In this document: piece by piece, positions 1 through 10,548 of the stretch
Layout of the letters: every line of letters begins with the position of its first letter
Position numbering within the stretch: the stretch's first letter is position 1
Assembly: GCA_003427395.1 (NCBI GenBank)
Contig: BFEA01000502.1
Span: forward strand, 906,532 to 931,550
From: Chara braunii
Taxonomy: Eukaryota > Streptophyta > Charophyceae > Charales > Characeae
Reading direction: 5' to 3'
DNA: 25,019 nucleotides
Program-made: the position numbers and the translations under genes
Notes under the pieces: model-generated
Databases searched by the model: none
Seen by the model: the letters and a program-made list of their open reading frames with translations, nothing else
What the model was told of the DNA's origin: nothing

Positions 1-29
1 CAATCAATCAATATCAATCAATCAATCAA
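1..29. repeat. (CAAT)n microsatellite
   Basis: The window opens with a run of CAAT/ATCA tetranucleotides, interrupted once (ATATCA) near base 12. It is a simple-sequence repeat and may continue beyond the left edge. Confidence 0.85.
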
Positions 30-282
30 ACCTTTTTTTTTTTTCAAGTTTTTTTTTTTATTATTTTTAAATTCCGTATCTTTATTTTTCTAAAACACCT
101 CATACCCCTGCAAAAAACAGAAATTCATTTCTAAAAAATACAGGTGAACTCAGGGACCATATATCTGATGATAAAAAATGAAAAAAAAAAAATCCAACTT
201 TTCTTTATATATATATTTTTAATGTTTTTAAAATCGAATTTAGTTTTTGATTTTTTAAAAATCTGAAACAAAGTCGGATTCC

Positions 283-345
283 AAAAAAACAAATATGGGG
301 TTGTAAGGCTTAAAATTCCCTACAACCCCATATTTGTTGTTTTTT
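283..345. repeat. Inverted repeat / hairpin, 18-bp perfect arms
   Basis: Arms 288-305 and 321-338 are perfect reverse complements (core AAATATGGGGTTGTA / TACAACCCCATATTT) around a 15-nt loop. Past one mismatch the A-run at 283-286 pairs with the following T-run. It could be the core of a small fold-back element or a transcribed stem-loop. No flanking target duplication was found. Confidence 0.8.
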
Positions 346-455
346 TTTTTAAACCAATTATTTAATTCAGGAAAATTCTGGTAAAATCGGGTCTGCGGTG
401 CGGACCAGGTAGGCCGCGGATGCGGACCCGTCTGCGTCCGCCATCCGAGATTGGA

Positions 456-475
456 CCCGCGGAAGCGTCCGCGGG
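456..475. repeat. GC-rich perfect hairpin
   Basis: CCCGCGGA at 456-463 and TCCGCGGG at 468-475 pair perfectly around the tetraloop AGCG. It sits in a short GC island (375-480) inside AT-rich DNA. Function unknown. Confidence 0.75.
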
Positions 476-721
476 TGTTACATAGCTCAGGGGCTACTGA
501 CAAATGGGGTCACCAATAAGTAGTTTGGGGAAATGAGATCCTGGTGTGACTATGGGGCTCGCAACAAAGCCTTTCGAAACATGGAAAATCCAAAATCCAC
601 ACCGCGTCTTCGCCACACAGGTTTTCCACACAACTGCTTTCGACAAAGTTTGGAAATCTGTCGGGGAGTTGGGCCTCGAAAGGCCTTTCAAATGGGCAAC
701 CTCTTTCCGCCTGTCACGACG

Positions 722-741
722 GTTTTTTTTTTTTTTTTTTT
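722..741 (-). repeat. Poly(A) tail of LINE-A
   Basis: An uninterrupted run of about 20 T on the plus strand is the A-tail of the minus-strand LINE. It fixes the 3' end of the element and its orientation. Confidence 0.85.
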
Positions 742-987
742 CCAAAGAAGGGTAGCTTTATATCCAATCAACAAGGTCGGAGGCCGGGAAAACCTCCACA
801 TGACAACCCGGAGGAAAAACTGGGGCCATTACCCGGCTTAGGCTTACTAACTGGAAACCGGGTCCAGTGTCCCATAAAACTACCTTCCCTTAAAAAACAA
901 AAAAATAGCAAATGGACTAAGAAAATAGTAAGAATTGAAAAATAATCAAGCAATGAAAACAGAAAGGAGGTGGCCTACCCTTGGGAA

Positions 988-3900
988 TTAGGTATTCTTT
1001 AGCCAGTTGGCTACAGACATGTTCCCATCCGCTCTCACGGAGGCAAAGGACCCTTTGAAGGCCAAGGTCTTACCGAACCATATGAAATTCTTGGACCTCC
1101 AGTCTGATATTACCGTGGTCCGAATATCCGAAACAACTCTATTGCAAATGTGTTGTCTGGCATGGTTCTCCCCCTTGAAAAGGAGGTCATTCCTTGCCCA
1201 CCAAATGGCCGCCAAGATGATCCCCGTGCAGGTGGATATGGTGTAGTTTTTGCCACTCGTGACGGGGCCTTCTTTGTCAGTTATGCCTTGTAGGATAAAG
1301 TTGTCGGATCAGTCTGTATTGTTCTTCTCCAGGAGTCTCCATCTATCCTTCCATCATTCTGAAATCTTCGATGACTTGGGACAATACAGCCAGAGGTGGG
1401 CGGCCGATTCCCAGGCCCAGTTACATCCGCTGCAAGTATCTGGGATGGATAGTCCCCTGGCTTTTAGCCACACTGTAGTTGTTGTGATATTCATGGATTG
1501 CAGCCACAATTATCGCATCATTGCGCTGCGATGGAAGTCTCTTCAGGCCCTTCCAGAACTTGTACAAGTCTGCATCTTTCGGAAGGGCAGTCTGTAATGC
1601 GGCTGCTTTTTTCTTTAAAGTTGAGAGTGGTCTCTTTTTTTTGGTATCCCTCAGACATTTAACCCCTGTTTTTGGTTTGTAACTGAGGATAGGGACCGCA
1701 GGAGGTCCTCTTTCCTTATTGGGCTGGGTGGCCAGGGGTGACCAGCCCCGAATAAGAGGTTCCACTCTCAGGGAGGTAATGTCCAATGGGAGCAGAGTAC
1801 ACTGTGCATTTTTGGTGGACAGGTTCTCTAGAACCCTCACTTCCTCCCACTCCGGTGTCAGGGAGATCACCCCTTCCTCACTGAGTTTCAGGGATCCCTC
1901 TCGTTGACCCCTGGTGGGGAGGGTCCACTTCTGGGCCTTGGTGTCAGATCTCAGGTCCGGCCCCAGCATTTTCCAGATAATACTGTTTTTTGAAGGATCT
2001 CTCAACGATGTACCGGGGGCCCAATTAGAGTCAGGTCCGAGGGCAGCTACCTAGTGGGGGGGGATAGCCCTCTTTATCTTGCAAAAGTTCAGATCCAGAT
2101 TGTGGAGTCTTGGGGCTTTAGTCCTTAATATTTCCAACGTGATCCAGTCTCCAGTTTGTGGGTCCCAGATATCCCTGATCTGGATGAGTTTTTTTTCTAT
2201 CCATGATCTGCCGAAAGCACCTGATGCGGCATCCGCCATGAAAGGTCCCCCCTCCAGTGTCCTGATCAGGTCGTTCTCCAATAAAATCTTATTTAGTATC
2301 TGGTAACGAGAAACCGGCTCTACAATCCGGCTTGGTCTGACTTTGTTCCAGGCAGCTAACATGTTTTTCCAGACCTTTGATTTGATCTGCCTGTTGCAGT
2401 ATGGTTTGATGAACAAGCTCAACCACACATAGGAATGGTAAGTGAGCTCTCATTCCTCCATAAGAATGAAAACTGCTAGAGCCCTCCAACATTTATTTTC
2501 TGAATTGAACATGGTCATAGTTCTGTTGGATGGGATCTAGTATGCCCAGGCCCCCCTCATCCCTGGGGAAGCATACAGATTCTCATGCCAATTTGTTGAT
2601 ATACCCCTGGATGTCCGAAGTCGCAGGCTTCCAAATAAACTTGGCTGCTACATACTTAATTCTTCGGTACGCATCTTCCCCAAGCAAGCGAACCGTTAAG
2701 GGGAACCAGAGGATTGCGAAGGTCATCGAGGATATGACCAGCGCTCTTCCAAATAGTGACAGTCTGAAGTTGCGAACCCAGCCTAGTATCCGTGCAGTGA
2801 CGTTTTCTACTAGGAAATTGTCTAGCATGTTCGAGTAGTCCCGGAGCGAAACCTGGACTCCCAGGAACCTTTCTGAGCTGTTTGTTGGGACCTCTTTGAG
2901 GTCCCAATCTGTGCAGGTCTCGAAAGGGGCAGGGAGGAGGAAGGTTGACTTTTCCCAGTTGATAGAGGCTTCCAATCGGACACTGTATTCATCCAGGACT
3001 CTCCTCAGGGCCTCCATTGAGGGTTGTGTGTTGGAGCATGCAATCGTGAGGTCATCTGCCAGCGCCCCCCCTTTCCATTGGATGGAGTGGGGGATAACGA
3101 GTCTCACAATAGCGTCATTGTTTCTTATGTTGGACATTAGCACCTCCAGTTGAATTACAAACAACAATGGGACTAGCGAACAGTCTTGCCTCTTAAGGAT
3201 CTAGTAAGTGGGAATGATCTAGAGAGTTTACCATTAACGATGACCATTGAAGAGGCATCGACATACATTGCTCTTACCCATGTGATGAACCCCTCGCCAA
3301 ACCCCATCTTTCTTAATGTGGTAATGACAAAGGCTCGACCAACCTTGTCGTATGCCTTCTCCATGTCCAGGAGGAGGATGGCTATGTTCATTTGTTTTGA
3401 GTCAAGGATTTCCAGAACCTGCATTGTGGACAATATGTTTCCGAATATCGATCGACCTTTGACAAAGGCGCCTTGCTCTCTTCCCACCAAGTCGGGTAGG
3501 ATGTCCGCCAGTCTAATGGCTAGAGCTTTAACAAGAATCTTGTAAGCCACATTTAGCACTGAGATTGGTCTATAGTTGCAGACCTCTTTCTTGTCTCCTT
3601 TCTTATTATAATAGAGGAGGGAGATGACCCCCTTCAGCCACCCCTTTGAGAGGGATTCGGATGATTGAGCGTTGTTGTATATTTGGCAAAGAAAGGGAGC
3701 AAAGACATCCCATGCACATAGGAAGAGTTTCATCGGCAGTCCGTCGACTCGAGGGCACTTTCCGCTAGCCATTTTCTTTGCCTCTTGGTGGAGTTCCTGC
3801 TGTGAGAACGAAGCGTTTAATGCGTCTCTGGCTGGGGGGGGGATACCAGATTGTATTCCATCCCAAAGGCACAACGTGGAGGAGAGATCAACATTTATCG

Positions 3901-5185
3901 TGTCCTGGGGTCTGCTGGTGGAGACAATGTCCCTGAAGTATGCCAGTGCATACTCACACAGTTTTCGTGCAAGAGGAGACTGAGTCCAATGTTGTGAATG
4001 TGTGTGACAACTCATGAATAATGGGTTTAGCTTGGCTCATGATGCGAGTTTTGAACGTGTCTCTGTTCATTTTGTCATATCCTATCAAACCTCTCACCTT
4101 GAGCCACAACAACCAGTCCTCTTATTTCTTTATCTTTAGTGCTTCTAACAAGGCTATGTTCTCATATCTTTGGTTTGACCAGAAGTGATCTGAGCACACG
4201 TCCTTGTCCATGTTCCGTTCTGCTTCCGCTATCCTCCGATGGATTTTGAGCTCATACCAGGTTCAGTTTGCAGCTTTCATTCTAGAGAAAGTCTTCAGGG
4301 TTGAGGTGATGATGTTGATCCCAACTTCGGCCCATGAGTGTTCATGGTGGAACATATCTTTTGCTACCCTCCATTTTAACATTTGTTCCTTGACCCAGGC
4401 TAGAATGCCTGGTCCTTGAGCAGCCTGATATTGAGGCGAAAAGGCGGTCTAACCCTTTCGAATTGATCATTGGCCAGGATTTCTATCCCTGTTGGGTAGT
4501 GGTCCGACAGGTGCTCATTTATTAGGTCGCTCCATATTCACATGTCCCATACTGCCCCCCTAGCTAGGATGAAGTCCAGTCTCCTACTAGGCGGGATGAC
4601 TTGGGCTGCTGGTTTGGGGTCGTACCAAGTGTGTCTCGGTGTCTCCGGGTGCAAGACTTTGAAAACATCAACAAGACCTTGCGCTTCCATGAACAGGAGA
4701 GCATGTGTGCATCATGGCGGATAGGAGTTGGGGTTGGGGAGTCCAGTCCCGGATTGAGAGTGGCGTTCCAGTCTCCCGCAACCACGAGGTTTTCCACATC
4801 CGGTAGGTGGCCTGGGAGCTCTGTGAAGAAATTTGTCCTTTTCTTATAGTCCACAGGGGCGTACACAAACATGACCACCCAATCCTACTCTCCTACCGTT
4901 AGTTTCACCCACACCCATCTTCTGTGTGGGTAATGGAAGGTATGATCAAGGATCTGCGTGTCCAGATCCTTATGTATGAGTATGGCGACTCCACCCTTGG
5001 AGTCATCCGTTGGAGCCCAAAATTTGGGGTCAGACCACAAGTTTTGTAAGCTTTCTATTTTGGCCTCGTTAAGCTTTGTTTCATGTATGTAGATTATGTG
5101 AGGGCTATCTTTTTTTGCCCATGGAGGTGTCCCCCAACCCTCTTAAGTTCCAGCTTATTATCTTAATCCTGTTTGGCTAGACCAT
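988..5185 (-). pseudogene. LINE-A ORF2: endonuclease / reverse transcriptase (broken)
   Basis: This encoded the multidomain enzyme that nicks target DNA and copies the element RNA. From the 5' side it shows endonuclease motifs: IISWNLRGL near 5150, HETKL (family QETKL), VYAPVD, GDWN near 4760, RRLDFIL and SDHYPTGIEI near 4515. The reverse transcriptase follows (4015-2583): YRPISVLN, DMEKAYD, LTRSLRG, then ALADD at 3048-3062 as the catalytic motif C. After a long linker comes a CCHC tail (C-x2-C...HLWLYC near 1400) and the IWWARND segment, ending at TLAFKG...NWLKNT before the stop at 988. The likely start is an ATG at 5183-5185 that overlaps the end of ORF1 by 23 nt. It is followed two codons later by TAG, probably a decayed CAG. 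There are several frameshifts (for example between LRGKTVR and LFVIQLEVL near 3170) and in-frame stops. Not functional. Confidence 0.88.
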
Positions 5186-7641
5186 CAGCATGGTCGCTGC
5201 CACTCAGGGATTGGATGCGGTTTGGGTTGTCTTTGGGAGACACGAAGATGAGCACCTGCAAGGAGATAAAATGTTGCAGGTGGATCAAAATGTCCTCTGC
5301 GAGCAATGATTCCTGCATTTCAGATTGGATGATCCAATTTGCGATGTGGCTAGCCGAGATAAACTGTCTTATTTGGATTTGCGAAAAGGTCATGGCAGCT
5401 GTAGCCAGCAAAGGGGATAACCCCATCCATTTGAAATTCTGCTCATAAACCTGGTCATGGGTTGTTTTCCATACTGAAAGTCTGACTATTGCAATATGTA
5501 GAACAATTGTTTCTTTGTTATCCAGGGATATTGTCTGGCGACCCAGCCTACTTATGGCGAGGGAGGATACTTCCCTCCTGTTTGCTAAAATTTTGACGTT
5601 GATTACTTTCACAACCTGTGATTCGATAGGTTGTGTCTGGACTTCCACATAGGGGAGCCTCTAAGTACCATTTGAATCATAAACACAAAGGATTCCTACC
5701 ACCGAAGAGACCTTCGAGCATATCAGGCGAACCAATAACTGTATTATTTTTTTATTCTCTCTATCTTTGCGTGTAAGAGTTTTAATTGGCAATGCTAAAC
5801 TAAGAGCCTTCTTTCCCTATTTCTGTTGAAACGTTCTTTTCTTTCAGCATGGGGACTCATCCCGTTCAGAGCCCTTTTCCTGGCTGAGGCTGGCACGTGG
5901 GATCGCGGTCTCGTCGTTTGCTTTCAAACGCTTTGCTGGTATTACGCTTGTTGATTGCTCCGGGGATGGGCCAACTGGCTTGCGGGGCTTATTGGAATTG
6001 GACGCCTTTTTCCTCCTTGCACCCTGAGCCGACCTTTTGTTTGTTTTTACATTGAAAACATAGTTGTAGGAGGGGGGGCTGAGTCCACATCCTTTAGATC
6101 CTGTCTCTTATAGGGCATCCTATCCTTCTCTTTTGTGCCCTCCTCCCCCTTTTGAGCATGCGTTGAGGGCGGCCTATCTGTGGTGGTTCCCACCGACTTA
6201 TCGGAGATTGGGAAACCCAAGAAGGCCGCCTTCATTTTCTTTTTTAGTGACTCGAAATTAGATGGGGGTGGGCTGGCGAAGGGGGTATTGGTTCTTGAGT
6301 GGGGGGAAAGGGTTCATGAGAGGAGGAAATGTCCATATCCATAGACCCCTGGCTCCCAGCTGGCTGGGTGGCCGAGGGGGTTTCCCTGTTGGGCTTCTCT
6401 CCTCCTTCGTCTGATCCTCTGTAGGGGGCACAAATTTTGATATGGCTTCTTTTTTTTCCCTCCATGAGAGGCTCTTCGATTTTTTCTATTCGAAAATATT
6501 TTTGATTTGGATTTTCCTGTCCGCCGTTGTTGCCTCGACCCTTGCTGATGTATCAGGGGGCTTCTGGTTCCGCCGACAGGAGGATTCGAGCTCTTATTCT
6601 GAATTGGAATCATCATCATTAGAGGATACATCGTTAATGGATTTACCCCTACTATCCTCAGTGGGTTTCGGGAAAGGACGTGTGCCATGCTCTACATTTG
6701 CCTTCCCGTTTTTTGGAGGTCTGGGGACAGTTCCCCCTCCCCTTCCTTTCTGGGTCGGCTTTGTCCCCTTGTGAGCTGCCAATTACGACTATCTCCATGA
6801 AAGATTTTTTCCCTGTTGCTGTTCTCGGTTTAAACAGGCAGTCTGGATCTTCCTCTGAGTGTAAATACTTTCGACATTTTTTACACCAGGGAGGATCAAC
6901 ACATGCAATATTCAGATCGACCCAGCCGTCGTCCTTTAGATCAATAGTCAAGTGTTGTTTGTACCATACCAGTTGCAGGTTCCGTATGGAACCTGATGTT
7001 CCATAGATCTGGGGATATTGGATCAGCAAAAGCATCATGAGCCTTTATGATTCTCCCAAATGCTTTTTGAATCGCCCCTTTGATGTGGGGCAGAATGGAG
7101 ATCGGCACCTACAATGCTTTTACCCAGAAGTAACGTTGTTTTTGGGCTTCATTCCACTTGTACAGCTCGTTCTCGTTCATCCAATTTCTGAAGTGAACTG
7201 TGTGTTTCTTCCCATCGAGCTCTATGAGATCCGATCCCTTGCGAATCATCCATGTGGCAATGACTTTGGCACTTGCCACATTACCAATGTTTTTCCATCA
7301 CACCGGGAAACTCCTCTTTTTGGAGCGCTTTCAAATTCTTGTGATTGTGCCCATCCCTCCTCATAAATGAGTACTAGGCGATTTTGAACGGAGGGGGTTA
7401 AGGTTGAGGCATCATTTTCAAACTGCGTGGAGACTGCATGCTCAAACAACCATTCTGCCTGGATTTCGTAGAATCGGTTGTCGACTATCACCCTTACGTA
7501 GTCTTGGCCTGTGTTCGCAATGCTTGGTGTGAATTCGTCCGGCAGAATACCCTTGGCATAGCAGTTTTCAATCACGCCCCTAATTCTCTTTTTTCCAATG
7601 TCTGACATGGGTACAAGATTAGGGGGCGAAGGATCAGCCAT
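5163..7641 (-). pseudogene. LINE-A ORF1: gag-like nucleic-acid-binding protein (broken)
   Basis: ORF1 proteins of plant L1 LINEs coat the element RNA. The start ATG at 7641 opens with MADPSPPNL. The conserved part, collected across frames, includes HFRNWMNENELYKWN, YFWVKAL and a DUF4283-like stretch. Next is one atypical zinc knuckle, CKKC...H...C (C-x2-C-x4-H-x6-C), at 6838-6885. A low-complexity, Lys/Pro/Ser-rich linker (about 6700-6050) leads to a C-terminal segment (5648-5163) of no family I recognise, ending GLAKQD before TAA. The total span of about 825 codons is long for a plant LINE ORF1. At least one TAG interrupts it (near 7090, in VKAL-stop-VPIS), plus frameshifts near 7246 and in the linker. 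Confidence 0.78.
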
Positions 7642-8754
7642 ACTGACGCACCGGGAACGTGCCGATGAGCACGGTAATTGGCGTCGCTTTAGGGATTGCG
7701 TTACGTGCCCGTAATCCTACCTACATACGTCAAAAAGGCCAGATTCACTTTGCGTACGAAGGAAAATTACAATGCATCAAGCAGTCTGGCTCCAATTGTC
7801 TGTCTAGCGTTCGTGGTGAAACTGCCCTTCCTCCCAGGTTTCTACGCCGGTCCCCCACGTGTCACTATGTATCATGCTTCTCAGGGGGACCGACCCAACC
7901 TTGGCGGAGCTGCTTGGTTTTGGTCTCGAGGCTAGTGCTCTCGGTGTGATGGTGAAGCAGTATCTTTCACCTGTTTATTCGAGGGCGGTATGGTGTATGG
8001 CCAAGGGTGGAGGGACAAGTATGTTACGGGGGAAGTTTACCCTGTAATCCAATTTCCCGCAACTGCCTCATTGGATTAACCGTGAAGTAAATTCCATGAA
8101 AGCTTCCTTACTGCCGTACTACTTCTCCCTTACCCATAGGCTATGCCTTACTCCTACCTTCAAATAAGCAGAGAGGAATGTGTGTGACTCGATATAATTT
8201 ACCTCAGTAGAATCTTGGGATGATACCTTCTGGCCGCTGCCTTTTGTTCCTCTCCTCTCCTGGGTAATTCCACCGTGGGTGGCTGCTCCTGTCCGCTTAT
8301 CTCCTCCTCCTCTTATCCCTCCTGTAGAAACGTACCAGCTCGGGCTGTGGGCTTATGCCTATGGTTGACGGCCATAGCATGTGTCCTCGAGCCCTAGTCT
8401 CCCATTGGCCAGCGATGGTGAAAAGGGGAGGTAAACCCTAATTCACCATAGCCGTCTGAGCTCCTGGTCGAAAAGTTACCGTTCGGCTGGTGAGTGTGAG
8501 AAATACCGCTCTCTCACTGATTTGCACGAGAATTAGAGCAAAAACTAGTGCTACCGGCCCTTCCCCGCCATCGGCCCCCCGTCTCTTCAATTCCAAATGT
8601 TTTCCCATGACAGGGTTTTCAGAAGCCCGCGCGTGGTCTTGTGGAAAGGGCACTCCCAAAGCGGGCTATTAGCAAAAGAACAAAAAACAAAACGGGAGAT
8701 TGTCGTGTCCGTATTGAATGTGAAAGTCGGCCGGTGTTTCGAAAAGTCTGTGTG
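7642..8754. other. No clear gene; probable 5' region of LINE-A and flank
   Basis: This stretch lies immediately upstream of the LINE-A ORF1 ATG on the minus strand and probably contains the element's 5' UTR. I see no persuasive protein-coding pattern. The open frames here are short and mutually overlapping. No promoter motif was recognised and the 5' boundary of the element is not evident. Confidence 0.45.
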
Positions 8755-8772
8755 GTCCTTCGGGACATCCGT

Positions 8773-8804
<32 letters not shown>

Positions 8805-8858
8805 GGCCCCTACGCAAGGATATAACACTCATAAATCGAGAAATTGTCCAAATTTTTT
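8755..8858 (+). ncRNA. U6: U6 spliceosomal snRNA-like sequence (probable retropseudogene)
   Basis: U6 snRNA is the catalytic RNA of the spliceosome. The match runs over the whole RNA: the 5' stem-loop GTCCTTCGGGAC, the ACAGAGA box (ATACAGAGAAGATTAGCATG), CCCCTACGCAAGGAT, then ATAAATCGAGAAATTGTCC and a T6 pol III terminator at 8853-8858. Against the plant consensus as I know it there are changes in the CCGATAAAA segment (here CCGTTAAAA) and the GATGACACGCAC segment (here GATATAACACTCAT). The 5' stem is one base pair shorter. I see neither a TATA box about 30 bases upstream nor the plant USE element (RTCCCACATCG), so this is more likely a pseudogene than an expressed gene. Confidence 0.88.
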
Positions 8859-9020
8859 ATATAAAAAACGAAAGGTCTATGTGTGGCCAAGGGGGCGGTC
8901 TCATTGGACAAGCCGCCTTTGGAATGAAGTCGGTCATTTTTCGGAAAATGCCTTCCTTCGAAAGGTTGTGTGGCGAGGCCCTATCCCTCGACACTTTTTT
9001 TCGGGATTTGGGGATTATGC

Positions 9021-9079
9021 GGATTTGGTACTGCAGTGTGAGCGCGCCCTAGGGCACGCTCACACTAGGTACCAAATCC
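9021..9079. repeat. Long near-perfect hairpin
   Basis: GGATTTGGTAC (9021-9031) pairs with GTACCAAATCC (9069-9079). GTGTGAGCG (9036-9044) pairs with CGCTCACAC (9057-9065). The centre CCCTAGGG closes with almost no loop. A small asymmetric internal loop and one mismatch are the only flaws. The nearly loopless form fits a fold-back or MITE core better than a miRNA precursor. Confidence 0.8.
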
Positions 9080-9367
9080 CCATTCTCCCCCCAAGAAAGG
9101 GTTCCCGGACAGTCACACATGGTGAAATCTGCCCACATTCTCAAAAAGGGTGACCATTTGTCAGCGGTCTGCGGAGGCAGGAAATTTGTGGTGACCTCTG
9201 GAGCATGGTTCCATTAGCAGTCGGATAGGAGTGTGGCCGATCCAGTGTGACATTGAGTGGCAGCGGCCTGACCTTTTCATTACGGATTTCTGGGGTGAGA
9301 AAACAGGAAAAAAAAGAAAAAAGAAACAGAGACCTCCCACCTGAAATCACGGTAGAGTGTTTCCCAG

Positions 9368-9393
9368 CCATCAGATCACAAATGATCTGATGG
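9368..9393. repeat. 11-bp perfect hairpin with CAAA loop
   Basis: CCATCAGATCA (9368-9378) and TGATCTGATGG (9383-9393) are perfect reverse complements around the tetraloop CAAA. No T-run follows, so it does not look like a simple terminator. Role unknown. Confidence 0.75.
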
Positions 9394-10146
9394 TGGTGCT
9401 TGCAACAACAGTGCAGAAAGTAACTGCCACATTTTCTGGAATAAACTCGGCTTTTGTCAGCAGTGATCCTGACGCCCTCCATATACTCCGTGATTGAAGG
9501 AGGGCTCCACCCAATGAGATAATTGCTCAACAACAAGCAAAATACTGAAAATCTTCTATCCAGTGGGCCTATGGCCTACCCCACTCTCTTTTGGGTTTGG
9601 CCACACCCCCAACTGATTGAAAAGATTATGGCTGGAAGCTTTCTTTGCACGGCCATGCCCAGTGTTAATTAAGGAGAGGAGGATCGGAACAAAGATCTCC
9701 TTACTTTTTCGGGTAATACATATAACCTACTGACCGTGAGATCACCGGTACTGCACGACAGGGTTTGGGCAACTGCCACACAAGTGTAAGCTTCGCTACC
9801 CGAACATTATGAGTACTGACCACACTTAGGGACTGATGGAGAGGCCACTGGGCCGTCAATTTGAGGTTTGGCGGTTAGCATCCCAAGGGACATGGAAAGA
9901 GAGCGGTCCTGAATGTATCAGCCTGCAACTAACTCAGCTTACGCTTCTGGTAAATCAAAAGGAGCACGATTCGTTTCCGCTAAACAAGAAATAAAAAACA
10001 AAATCAATAAAGGAAAAAAAGGGAATACCAAACCATATCTGTTTTTGTGCTATGACGATTTCCGTGAAATTACAAGAACCTACGCAAATTAATACAGTAA
10101 TTATAATAAGACCATCATGCATGAGGTTATTCATTACTCAAGTTGG

Positions 10147-10247
10147 AAAGCCGTGTGATGTACGACATCTTGCACGGTTTGGTGGGCACTTTAGTAGACT
10201 GGACGGGTGAACGGGCAANCGTTGCAGTGGAACTTTTGACCNAATAT
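10147..10247 (+). ncRNA. Group II intron 3' end with domain V
   Basis: The 33-34 nt at 10147-10180 fold as group II domain V. AAGCCGTGT pairs with GCACGGTTT, there is a two-nucleotide bulge (TT), then GATG pairs with CATC under a small loop. The catalytic AGC triad is present within AAGCCG. Domain VI and the 3' splice site should follow. The nad3 exon begins about 67 nt downstream, near 10247, after the AT expected at an intron end. Only the tail of the intron is present. The first domains and any maturase were not found upstream in recognisable form. Confidence 0.7.
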
Positions 10248-10391
10248 TTAGAAGTTACTTTTTTATTTTCTTGGGCAGTTTCTTTCAATAAAATAGGATT
10301 GTTTGGATTTTGGTCTATGATGGTCTTTTTATTGATTTTAACTATTGGTTTTGTTCATGAATGGAAGAAGGGCGCTTTAGATTGGGAATAA
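10247..10391 (+). pseudogene. nad3: nad3 3' exon (NADH dehydrogenase subunit 3, complex I)
   Basis: Nad3 is a small membrane subunit of respiratory complex I. The frame from about 10248 reads [17 protein letters not shown], then a hydrophobic helix [19 protein letters not shown], and ends with the family-typical KKGALDWE and stop TAA at 10389-10391. That is the last 47 or so residues of a protein of about 118. The 5' exon is absent from the window, so the copy is partial. The open frame continues upstream to an ATG at 10143, but that part is intron, not exon. Base 10242 (N) lies at the intron-exon junction. Confidence 0.9.
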
Positions 10392-10398
10392 CACATTT

Positions 10399-10471
10399 GG
10401 GTAATTAACTCAGTTGGTAGAGTGCCTCGTTTACACCGAGAGAGTCAGCGGTTCAAGTCCGTTATTACCTA
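10399..10471 (+). tRNA. trnV: tRNA-Val (UAC), mitochondrial type
   Basis: The cloverleaf is complete. Acceptor GGGTAAT pairs with ATTACCT with one G-U at the end. The D arm is ACTC/GAGT, the anticodon loop TTTACAC gives anticodon UAC, and the T arm is AGCGG-TTCAAGT-CCGTT. The outer anticodon-stem pair is C-A, a mild defect. It starts 8 nt after the nad3 stop. Confidence 0.85.
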
Positions 10472-10473
10472 GA

Positions 10474-10548
10474 TGGAAAAATAGCTTTGTTGGTTAGAGT
10501 GTTGGTCTGTCACGCCAGAAGTCGCGGGTTCAAATCCCGTTTTTCCCG
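10474..10548 (+). tRNA. trnD: tRNA-Asp (GUC), mitochondrial type
   Basis: The anticodon loop CTGTCAC (anticodon GUC) sits on the stem TTGGT/GCCAG. T arm GCGGG-TTCAAAT-CCCGT is intact and the D arm GCTT/GAGT has G-U pairs. The acceptor 5' strand reads TGGAAAA against TTTTCCC, so the first pair is a T-C mismatch. An original G there would restore it. It lies directly between tRNA-Val and tRNA-Ser. Confidence 0.83.

Larger units (their letters stand above)
30..721. other. AT-rich flank with no gene; two hairpins
   Basis: I see no coding sequence here. The left half is very AT-rich with long A and T runs. Positions 375-480 switch abruptly to GC-rich sequence built from variants of GCGGACC and GCGTCCGC. 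Positions 497-720 share scattered motifs, in opposite orientation, with 8870-9160 (CTGACAAATGG, GTGTGACT, TCGCCACACA, CTTTCGA in the same order), so this part may be a diverged dispersed repeat. LINE-A ends against it at its poly(A). Confidence 0.5.
722..7641 (-). mobile_element. LINE-A: near full-length decayed L1-type non-LTR retrotransposon
   Basis: On the minus strand the element has the order expected for an L1-type LINE: ORF1 (7641 to 5163), ORF2 with AP-endonuclease, reverse transcriptase and CCHC tail (about 5185 to 988), a roughly 245-bp 3' UTR, and a poly(A) tail read as T's at 722-741. The 5' UTR must lie to the right of 7641, but its limit is not visible. Both ORFs carry frameshifts and stop codons, so the copy is dead. 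It aligns by eye with LINE-B at 14774-21471 through all domains but is clearly diverged, so the two are different subfamilies. I could not find convincing target-site duplications. Confidence 0.9.
8859..9913. other. No gene recognised; contains two strong hairpins
   Basis: I see no coding sequence or RNA gene I can name. The segment 8870-9160 shares motifs in inverted orientation with 497-720, so it may be a diverged dispersed repeat. Hairpins at 9021-9079 and 9368-9393 are listed separately. The A-rich tract near 9300-9330 is simple sequence. Confidence 0.4.

Noticed and set aside
9368-9393. Rho-independent terminator
   Set aside because: No T-run follows the hairpin and the context is nuclear repeat DNA.
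10143-10247. Upstream part of the open frame reading into nad3 (apparent start at 10143)
   Set aside because: It covers group II domain V and has no resemblance to Nad3, so the frame is open by chance through the intron end.
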